Notes under the pieces: model-generated
What the model was told of the DNA's origin: nothing
Databases searched by the model: none
What the model saw: the letters and a program-made list of their open reading frames with translations, nothing else
Translations under genes and position numbers: made by a program
Part shown: positions 57,719-64,000 of the stretch, piece by piece
Layout of the letters: each line of letters begins with the position of its first letter
How positions within the stretch are numbered: position 1 is the stretch's first letter
Assembly (NCBI RefSeq): GCF_003818115.1
Contig: NZ_RPOI01000003.1
Location: forward strand, 186,001-250,000
From: Citrobacter youngae
GTDB lineage: Bacteria > Pseudomonadota > Gammaproteobacteria > Enterobacterales > Enterobacteriaceae
DNA length: 64,000 nucleotides
Reading direction: 5' to 3'

Positions 57719-58077
57719 GTCACTGTCCTTAGCTTAAAAGATAAGTAAACCACTGGATACTACATTAAGCGAGAAACAGAAACATAAAATATCAAAAACA
57801 TTTAAAGCAATTGATTAAAGATATAATTCACAGTAAATAGCATTTATCTAAAAAATAATTACAACACTAATCTATCGTCCATAAATACCATATTATTTAT
57901 GGACGATGTGTATGAGTAATAACGTCGCTAACACTCGCACCGGGAAATCCCGGCGTCACTGCGTTAGGCCGGGCTACAGTGTGGGTCTTGTAGGCCTGAT
58001 AAGCGTAGCGCCATCAGGCAATTCGATGCTGATTGCCGGATGGCTGCATTGCCTTATCCGGCCTACAACGGCCCAAT
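57719..58077. other. A+T-rich spacer and REP/BIME cluster between the yjeO module and yjeM
   Basis: The first ~200 bp (57719-57930) are strongly A+T-rich and must hold the promoter of the lysozyme-like gene. The rest consists of a truncated copy of the mscM-side repeat (57942-57977, 35 of 36 identical) and two REP units, at 57990-58020 (TAGGCCTGAT..ATCAGGCA) and 58032-58066 (ATTGCCGGAT..ATCCGGCCTAC). A short ATG frame at 57906-58109 is made of these repeats and is not a gene. Confidence 0.75.
57942..58066. repeat. BIME with truncated copy of the mscM-side repeat
   Basis: GGGAAATCCCGGCGTCACTG begins the 36-bp copy. Two opposed REP palindromes follow, directly downstream of the yjeM stop codon. 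Confidence 0.82.
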
Positions 58078-59580
58078 TTACTCTGTCACCAGAACCGGCT
58101 GACGGTTAACGCGGCGACTGTAGTTCTGATAGATCGCCATCGCCAGCAGTGAGAAGAAGATCGGGCCACCGGTCATCCACAATGCGCTGTTCCAGTCTCC
58201 GGCCTCGATCACTGGCTGAATAATGGTAAATACGTTGGCAAACGTCACCACCAGCACCACCATGCCTGTTGCCAGTAGCGTCGCCGCGCGGGTTTTAAAA
58301 ATAACAAACGGTCTTTCCAACCCCACGCGGGATTTGAAGAATGGGAATGCCAGCGCCAGGAACAAATACGGCAGCGTCATGGATACGTTCGCCATCAGGG
58401 TCAATTTGTTATAGAACGCTGAAGCCGTATCGCCGCCGAACGAAACCAGCAGGATAAACAGGCTTACCAGCAGACACTGCAACCACATTGCGGTCGTCGG
58501 CATCCCCACCGCATTCAGTTTGGTCATCGGCGCGGGCCACAATGCCTTCGGCGTACCCTGAATAATCGCTTTCAACGGCGAGTAGCTAAGGGTAAAAAAA
58601 GCACCGGTATAGGCAAGGAACATCGAAAGCCCGGTGATACGCGCGAACCATACGCCCATCACCATCGCGGTCTCAGGGGAAAGATGCAGCGCATTACCCA
58701 ACGTCATCCCGAGGCTCTTCATCAGGATATAAGTAATATTGCCGAGGTTGACCGAGCTATTACTTAATACCTGCTGCCAGTTGGTGCTAACGCCCCATAA
58801 AAAGATGGCCAGTGAATAACCAACAGAAATGACAATAGCGGCAAAAACAATGCCTTTAGCAAAGTTCTTTTCTGGTTTTTCCGTTTTATCAACTAATCCA
58901 CCCACGGCCTCTATTCCGCCGTAAGCAAAAATGGCGAATACCACAAATGACAGCATGGACAGACCGGACTGATATCCCGGATTAGGCGAGGAGATAAAAT
59001 TAAGATTCTGAGCAAAGTGGCCACCAGTTAATAACAAAATAGCGACACTCACTAACAACAGAACTAAATTAAGACACATTACGGCAATTCCGCCTACTGC
59101 CGTAATACGGGCAATCTTATTAATACCCCGGGATGCCACGCAGGTCACCAGAATCATCCAGCCAACGGCGAGCAGTCCGACGACTTGCGTAGGCTCAAGC
59201 CCCGCGATACGCCAGTGCTGGGTCATGTCTGCGCCAAATAAGAAGGTTGAAAAAGGTACCCAGACTTTCGCGGCAGTACTGACCATCCAGATAACATAGG
59301 AGGAGAACCACATAAAGGTGCCGATAAAGGCATAGCGAGGTCCAACGCTATTATTCATCCACGAATAGATTCCGCCCTCTTCTTTCCGATAGGCGGAACC
59401 CATTTCCGCCATCATTAAAGCAAATGGAATAAAGAATAATAATGCAGAAAATACATACCATGGAATAGCACTGTATCCCATTAAATAGAAAGCCGAAGGG
59501 CTATTGGCAAATCCAAAAACTGACGTAAATATCATAAGGATGAGACCTGGCAGGCTCATCTTCTTTATTGTTTGGGTCAT
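58078..59580 (-). CDS. yjeM: YjeM, APC-family inner membrane transporter
   Basis: A 500-residue amino-acid/polyamine/organocation-family transporter with about twelve to thirteen hydrophobic helices. It starts MTQTIKKMSLPGLILMIFTS with the typical first APC helix and includes YRKEEGGIYSWMNNSVGPRY, an antiporter-group motif shared with GadC-like proteins. Length equals E. coli YjeM. The substrate is unknown. It is monocistronic, followed by a BIME, with a divergent-looking A+T-rich region upstream. Confidence 0.94.
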   Translation of the reverse strand: MTQTIKKMSLPGLILMIFTSVFGFANSPSAFYLMGYSAIPWYVFSALLFFIPFALMMAEMGSAYRKEEGGIYSWMNNSVGPRYAFIGTFMWFSSYVIWMVSTAAKVWVPFSTFLFGADMTQHWRIAGLEPTQVVGLLAVGWMILVTCVASRGINKIARITAVGGIAVMCLNLVLLLVSVAILLLTGGHFAQNLNFISSPNPGYQSGLSMLSFVVFAIFAYGGIEAVGGLVDKTEKPEKNFAKGIVFAAIVISVGYSLAIFLWGVSTNWQQVLSNSSVNLGNITYILMKSLGMTLGNALHLSPETAMVMGVWFARITGLSMFLAYTGAFFTLSYSPLKAIIQGTPKALWPAPMTKLNAVGMPTTAMWLQCLLVSLFILLVSFGGDTASAFYNKLTLMANVSMTLPYLFLALAFPFFKSRVGLERPFVIFKTRAATLLATGMVVLVVTFANVFTIIQPVIEAGDWNSALWMTGGPIFFSLLAMAIYQNYSRRVNRQPVLVTE

Positions 59581-59732
59581 TCAACCATCCCTTACTCTGG
59601 CAAGCGTTTCGCAAACGCCGCTCACCGATTGGCACCGCTCTCTTTGCAGAGTTCAGCAATTAAAAATCAACACAGAATTGATACCTAAACGATATCAGAT
59701 ATCCAGATATAAATTGTGGCCATTAGAGGGAA

Positions 59733-59776
59733 AGTGAAAAAATGTGCTACAAAGTGGCGGTTTTATCGCCACTTTG
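59733..59776 (-). terminator. Terminator of epmA
   Basis: A 10-bp stem CAAAGTGGCG/CGCCACTTTG, then on the minus strand TAGCACATTTTTTC. It lies about 20 bp after the epmA stop. Confidence 0.8.
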
Positions 59777-59796
59777 TATTGTAGAGGGATAACCCG

Positions 59797-60774
59797 TTAT
59801 GCACGATCGACGGTAAAGGCGATAACGTCAGCCAGACTCTCAGCGCCCAGCGCCAGCATCACCAGACGGTCAACACCCAGCGCCACGCCAGAGCAATCCG
59901 GCATCCCAACCTTCAACGCTTCAAGCAGGTTGGTGTCAATGGGCTGCTGCGGCAGGCCGCGCGCGGCACGTTTACGATTATCCTGCTCGAATCGTTGCTG
60001 CTGTTCACGTGCATCAGTCAACTCATGGAAACCATTCGCTAGCTCAATACCTTTGTAATAAACCTCGAAACGCTCAGCCACGCGATGATCTTCGGTACTG
60101 ATTTGTGCCAGTGACGCCTGACTGGCCGGGAAATGGTACACAAACGTTGGTTTGTCTTTGCCAATATGTGGCTCAACGCCCATTGTAAACAGCAGTTGCA
60201 GCAAGGTATCCCGGTCCTCTTCAGTATCCGCGATATTGCTGAGATCCAGCTTCGCCGCCACTTCCCGCAGTTGGGTTTTATCCGCAGACAGCGGGTCAAT
60301 CTCCAGATGACGCTGGAAAGCTTGCTGGTAAGAAAGGCTTTCGGCAGGTGAACAATCCAGCACTTGCTGCAGCAAATCATCCACTTCGTTCATCAGGCGA
60401 TACATGTCGTAGTGTGGGCGATACCACTCAAGCATGGTGAACTCAGGATTATGATGACGTCCCATCTCTTCATTACGGAAGCTGCGACATAGCTGATACA
60501 CCGGGCCACATCCTGCGACCAGCAGGCGCTTCATATGGTATTCCGGGCTGGTCATTAAATAGAGGTTCATCCCCTGGGAATGACCAGGGCCAACGAAACG
60601 CGTTTCGAACGGGAACAGGTGGATGTCCGTTACCGTCGCCTGACTCATGCAAGGTGTCTCAACCTCAAGCACTCCACGATCGGCAAAAAAGCGACGAATC
60701 TCCGCTATAATTGCTGCACGTTTTAACAAATTGGGGATGGACGCGCTCGGCTGCCAGGTTGCCGTTTCGCTCAT
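59797..60774 (-). CDS. epmA: EpmA (PoxA/GenX), elongation factor P beta-lysyltransferase
   Basis: EpmA attaches (R)-beta-lysine to elongation factor P, needed for translation through polyproline stretches. The 325-residue protein is a shortened class II lysyl-tRNA synthetase lacking the anticodon-binding domain. Motif 2 is [22 protein letters not shown] and motif 3 is [15 protein letters not shown] near the end. The open frame extends to 60885. ATG 60774 ([10 protein letters not shown]) gives the E. coli length and has GGAGAAACAACC upstream. It is divergent from frdA. Confidence 0.96.
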   Translation of the reverse strand: MSETATWQPSASIPNLLKRAAIIAEIRRFFADRGVLEVETPCMSQATVTDIHLFPFETRFVGPGHSQGMNLYLMTSPEYHMKRLLVAGCGPVYQLCRSFRNEEMGRHHNPEFTMLEWYRPHYDMYRLMNEVDDLLQQVLDCSPAESLSYQQAFQRHLEIDPLSADKTQLREVAAKLDLSNIADTEEDRDTLLQLLFTMGVEPHIGKDKPTFVYHFPASQASLAQISTEDHRVAERFEVYYKGIELANGFHELTDAREQQQRFEQDNRKRAARGLPQQPIDTNLLEALKVGMPDCSGVALGVDRLVMLALGAESLADVIAFTVDRA

Positions 60775-61098
60775 GGTTGTTTCTCCGATTTCAGACAAGG
60801 GCACGAAGTCTACTCGTATCGCGCTAGCGAGACAAATTTCACGCGGGAATAATAAACACTGGCTGACGGGTAAAAAAAGCAACATTGGGTGGTTTAGTAA
60901 TTAAATTAATCAAATTCAATGATAATTCAGCCCTCTGATACGCTAAAAAAATCGAACACGTCAAATTTCCCTCACATCCCTAAGACTATACTATTGTACC
61001 TATAAAGGAGCAGTGGAAACGCGTTCATAACCTGTTTGAATCCGATTAAGCATCTGAATTCGGGCGGGGATGAAATAACAACAATCTGGAGGAATGTC
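60775..61098. promoter_or_regulatory. Divergent epmA/frdA control region with FNR-type frd promoter
   Basis: In this 324-bp spacer AAATCGAACACGTCAAATTT (60949-60968) matches the FNR site of E. coli frdA closely. A -10 TATACT (60987-60992) places the start point near 61000, with the FNR site centred about 42 bp upstream, a class II activation position. GGAGG at 61088-61092 serves the frdA GTG start. NarL sites are known in E. coli but were not assigned here. Confidence 0.75.
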
Positions 61099-62889
61099 GT
61101 GCAAACCTTTCAAGCCGATCTTGCCATTATAGGCGCCGGTGGCGCGGGATTGCGTGCAGCAATTGCTGCCGCACAAGCAAATCCCAACGCTAAAATCGCA
61201 CTGATCTCAAAAGTGTACCCAATGCGCAGCCATACCGTTGCTGCCGAAGGCGGCTCTGCTGCTGTCGCGCAGGATCATGACAGCTTTGACTACCATTTTC
61301 ACGATACGGTAGCAGGCGGAGACTGGCTGTGTGAGCAGGATGTCGTGGATTACTTTGTCCACCACTGCCCAACTGAAATGACGCAACTGGAACAATGGGG
61401 CTGCCCATGGAGCCGCCGTGAAGACGGTAGCGTCAACGTACGTCGCTTCGGCGGCATGAAAATCGAGCGTACCTGGTTTGCCGCGGATAAAACCGGCTTC
61501 CACATGCTGCATACGCTGTTCCAAACTTCTTTGCAGTTCCCGCAAATTCAGCGCTTTGATGAACACTTCGTTCTGGATATCCTGGTGGACGACGGTCATG
61601 CTCGCGGCCTGGTCGCCATGAACATGATGGAAGGCACCCTGGTACAAATCCGTGCTAACGCAGTCGTGATGGCAACGGGCGGCGCGGGTCGTGTTTACCG
61701 TTACAACACCAACGGCGGCATCGTAACCGGCGACGGTATGGGCATGGCGCTGAGCCACGGCGTTCCGCTGCGTGATATGGAATTCGTTCAGTATCACCCA
61801 ACAGGTCTGCCTGGTTCCGGTATCCTGATGACTGAAGGCTGCCGTGGTGAAGGTGGTATTCTGGTCAACAAAAATGGCTACCGTTATCTGCAAGACTACG
61901 GCATGGGTCCAGAAACTCCGCTGGGCGAGCCGAAAAACAAATACATGGAACTCGGTCCGCGTGACAAAGTTTCTCAGGCTTTCTGGCACGAATGGCGTAA
62001 AGGCAACACCATCTCCACCCCACGTGGCGATGTTGTTCACCTCGACCTGCGCCATCTCGGCGAGAAAAAACTGCTCGAACGTTTACCGTTCATCTGCGAA
62101 CTGGCGAAAGCCTACGTGGGTGTCGATCCGGTTAAAGAACCGATCCCGGTACGCCCGACCGCACACTACACCATGGGCGGTATCGAAACCGATCAGCACT
62201 GCGAAACCCGTATTAAAGGTCTGTTCGCGGTGGGTGAATGTTCCTCTGTTGGTCTGCACGGCGCTAACCGTCTGGGCTCTAACTCCCTGGCGGAACTGGT
62301 GGTCTTCGGTCGTATGGCCGGTGAACAAGCTGCGGAACGCGCTGCAACAGCTGGCGCTGCAAACAGTGCCGCTCTTGATGCACAGGTTGCTGGCGTTGAA
62401 AAACGTCTGAAAGATCTGGTTAACCAGGAAGGTAACGAAAACTGGTCTAAGATCCGTGACGAAATGGGTATCTCCATGGAAGAAGGTTGCGGCATCTACC
62501 GTACACCGGAACTCATGCAGAAAACCGTTGATAAGCTGGCGGAACTGCAGGAGCGCTTCAAGCGCGTACGTATCACTGATACTTCCAGCGTATTCAACAC
62601 CGACCTGCTGTACACCATTGAACTGGGTCACGGCCTGAACGTTGCCGAATGTATGGCGCACTCCGCGCTGGCACGTAAAGAATCCCGCGGCGCGCACCAG
62701 CGTCTGGATGAAGGCTGCACCGAGCGTGACGACGTGAACTTCCTCAAACATACCCTCGCCTTCCGCGATGCTGACGGCACGACTCGCCTGGAATACAGCG
62801 ACGTGAAAATCACCACTCTGCCACCGGCTAAACGTGTTTACGGTGGCGAAGCGGAAGCAGCCGATAAGAAGGAGAAGGCGAATGGCTGA
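61099..62889 (+). CDS. frdA: Fumarate reductase flavoprotein subunit FrdA
   Basis: FrdA is the catalytic subunit of quinol:fumarate reductase, which reduces fumarate to succinate during anaerobic respiration. The 596-residue product has the FAD motif [10 protein letters not shown] near residue 12 and covalent-flavin His45 in [11 protein letters not shown]. The active-site stretches are [21 protein letters not shown] and [14 protein letters not shown]. It is about six residues shorter than the E. coli protein, near the C-terminus. The start is GTG 61099 with CTGGAGGAA upstream; an ATG at 61036 has no ribosome site. It overlaps frdB by 8 bp. Confidence 0.97.
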   Translation: MQTFQADLAIIGAGGAGLRAAIAAAQANPNAKIALISKVYPMRSHTVAAEGGSAAVAQDHDSFDYHFHDTVAGGDWLCEQDVVDYFVHHCPTEMTQLEQWGCPWSRREDGSVNVRRFGGMKIERTWFAADKTGFHMLHTLFQTSLQFPQIQRFDEHFVLDILVDDGHARGLVAMNMMEGTLVQIRANAVVMATGGAGRVYRYNTNGGIVTGDGMGMALSHGVPLRDMEFVQYHPTGLPGSGILMTEGCRGEGGILVNKNGYRYLQDYGMGPETPLGEPKNKYMELGPRDKVSQAFWHEWRKGNTISTPRGDVVHLDLRHLGEKKLLERLPFICELAKAYVGVDPVKEPIPVRPTAHYTMGGIETDQHCETRIKGLFAVGECSSVGLHGANRLGSNSLAELVVFGRMAGEQAAERAATAGAANSAALDAQVAGVEKRLKDLVNQEGNENWSKIRDEMGISMEEGCGIYRTPELMQKTVDKLAELQERFKRVRITDTSSVFNTDLLYTIELGHGLNVAECMAHSALARKESRGAHQRLDEGCTERDDVNFLKHTLAFRDADGTTRLEYSDVKITTLPPAKRVYGGEAEAADKKEKANG

Positions 62890-63616
62890 GTTGAAAAACC
62901 TGAAAGTTGAGGTGGTGCGCTATAACCCGGAAACCGATACCGCGCCGCACAGTGCTTTCTATGAAGTTCCTTATGATGAAACCACGTCTCTGCTGGATGC
63001 GTTGGGCTACATCAAAGATAACCTGGCACCAGACCTGAGCTATCGCTGGTCCTGCCGTATGGCAATTTGCGGCTCTTGCGGCATGATGGTCAACAACGTG
63101 CCGAAACTGGCGTGCAAAACCTTCCTGCGTGATTACACCAACGGTATGAAGGTTGAAGCGCTGGGCAACTTCCCGATTGAACGCGATCTGGTCGTCGATA
63201 TGACGCACTTCATCGAAAGTCTGGAAGCGATCAAGCCGTATATCATTGGTAACCCGCGTACTCCGGATCAGGGTCCAAACACCCAGACTCCGGCGCAGAT
63301 GGCGAAATATCATCAGTTCTCCGGTTGCATCAACTGCGGTCTGTGCTACGCCGCGTGCCCGCAGTTCGGCCTGAACCCTGAGTTCATTGGACCGGCTGCG
63401 ATTACGCTGGCGCATCGTTACAACGAAGATAGCCGCGACCACGGTAAGAAGGAGCGTATGGCTCAATTGAACAGCCCGAACGGCGTCTGGACCTGTACTT
63501 TCGTGGGCTACTGCTCCGAAGTCTGCCCGAAACACGTCGATCCGGCTGCGGCCATTCAGCAGGGTAAAGTTGAAAGTTCAAAAGACTTTCTTATCGCTAC
63601 CCTGAAACCACGCTAA
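62882..63616 (+). CDS. frdB: Fumarate reductase iron-sulfur subunit FrdB
   Basis: FrdB carries electrons from menaquinol to FrdA through three clusters. The 244-residue product shows the [2Fe-2S] cysteines at 57, 62, 65 and 77 ([13 protein letters not shown]). The [4Fe-4S]/[3Fe-4S] motifs are [12 protein letters not shown] and [20 protein letters not shown] 62882 lies within the end of frdA and follows AAGGAGAAGG. It is cytoplasmic, bound to the membrane by FrdC and FrdD. Confidence 0.97.
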   Translation: MAELKNLKVEVVRYNPETDTAPHSAFYEVPYDETTSLLDALGYIKDNLAPDLSYRWSCRMAICGSCGMMVNNVPKLACKTFLRDYTNGMKVEALGNFPIERDLVVDMTHFIESLEAIKPYIIGNPRTPDQGPNTQTPAQMAKYHQFSGCINCGLCYAACPQFGLNPEFIGPAAITLAHRYNEDSRDHGKKERMAQLNSPNGVWTCTFVGYCSEVCPKHVDPAAAIQQGKVESSKDFLIATLKPR

Positions 63617-63626
63617 GGAGTGCATG

Positions 63627-64000
63627 ATGACGACTAAACGCAAACCCTATGTGCGGCCGATGACGTCCACCTGGTGGAAAAAGCTGCCATTTTATCGCTT
63701 TTACATGCTGCGCGAAGGCACGGCAGTTCCGGCAGTCTGGTTCAGTATTGAACTGATTTTCGGCCTGTTTGCTCTGAAGCATGGTGCTGAGTCCTGGATG
63801 GGCTTTGTCGGCTTTTTGCAAAACCCGGTGGTGGTCATCCTCAACCTGGTTGTCCTGGCTGCAGCACTGCTGCATACCAAAACCTGGTTTGAGCTGGCAC
63901 CGAAAGCCGCCAACATCATCGTAAAAGACGAAAAAATGGGGCCAGAGCCGATCATCAAAGGTCTCTGGGTAGTTACTGCGGTAGTGACCGTAGTCATACT
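63627..64000 (+). CDS. frdC: Fumarate reductase membrane anchor FrdC (3' end cut by window)
   Basis: The first 124 codons of about 131 are present. FrdC anchors fumarate reductase and shares the quinone site with FrdD. The product starts [20 protein letters not shown]; residues REG (28-30) keep the conserved Arg28-Glu29 pair near the quinone site. Three membrane helices are expected and most of them is visible. ATG 63627 follows AAGGAG and gives the known N-terminus; ATG 63624 would add one Met. frdD should follow outside the window. Confidence 0.95.
   Translation, partial: MTTKRKPYVRPMTSTWWKKLPFYRFYMLREGTAVPAVWFSIELIFGLFALKHGAESWMGFVGFLQNPVVVILNLVVLAAALLHTKTWFELAPKAANIIVKDEKMGPEPIIKGLWVVTAVVTVVI

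Noticed and set aside
57906-58109. Possible small gene in the spacer before yjeM
   Set aside because: The frame is built from REP-type repeats and runs into the 3' end of yjeM.
61207-62055. Minus-strand open frame of 282 codons
   Set aside because: It is a shadow of frdA produced by codon bias; it has no ribosome site or family match.

Overview
The window is ordinary enterobacterial chromosome. Gene content, order and protein identity follow the msrA/tamA to frdABCD segment of Escherichia coli (about 94-96 min). Four loci absent from that K-12 segment, the missing yjfIJKLMC block between rlmB and aidB, and the sequence divergence suggest a relative such as Citrobacter rather than E. coli itself; the genus is inference. 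REP/BIME elements and four ERIC elements also fit Enterobacteriaceae. Both ends cut genes: tamB on the left and frdC on the right.

Layout. 1-2319: tamAB, the translocation and assembly module. 2532-8677: msrA, paeA (ytfL), ytfK, ytfJ, cysQ, cpdB. 8720-11990: the ytfH/ytfG (qorB) redox pair with a palindromic operator between them, an extra AraC-type regulator, and ytfF. 12052-13623: an extra chemoreceptor with a sigma-28-like promoter, whose last codons and stop lie inside a REP. 13869-18804: ytfE under an NsrR box, cycA, fklB, ytfB and an extra EamA transporter. 18947-20386: the rpsF-priB-rpsR-rplI operon with a readable promoter and leader. 20545-21883: an extra TSUP transporter and yjfY.

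22018-28716 is the complete L-ascorbate regulon: ulaABCDEF on the minus strand, ulaG divergent from it, and the repressor ulaR. 28713-32104: yjfP, bsmA, yjfN, aidB. Three small YhcN-family envelope proteins (yjfY, bsmA, yjfN) flank the ula genes. 32224-37885: rlmB, rnr, nsrR, purA, yjeT. The repressor NsrR is therefore encoded about 22 kb from its target ytfE.

37968-48435 is the minus-strand superoperon nnr-tsaE-amiB-mutL-miaA-hfq-hflX-hflK-hflC, with ERIC elements in two of its spacers. queG is divergent from nnr with overlapping start codons. Three identical tRNA-Gly(GCC) genes follow, with an ERIC between the second and third, then orn, and the plus-strand rsgA, psd and mscM. Between mscM and yjeM lies a small module bracketed by near-identical 36-bp REP-type repeats. 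It holds a three-helix membrane protein (probably yjeO) and a lysozyme-like reading frame broken at a G6 run. The window closes with yjeM, epmA and the FNR-type frdABC operon.

No CRISPR array, transposase, integrase or prophage gene was found. The least explained parts are the broken lysozyme-like/membrane-protein pair, the REP-ended chemoreceptor and the unassigned AraC regulator beside ytfF.
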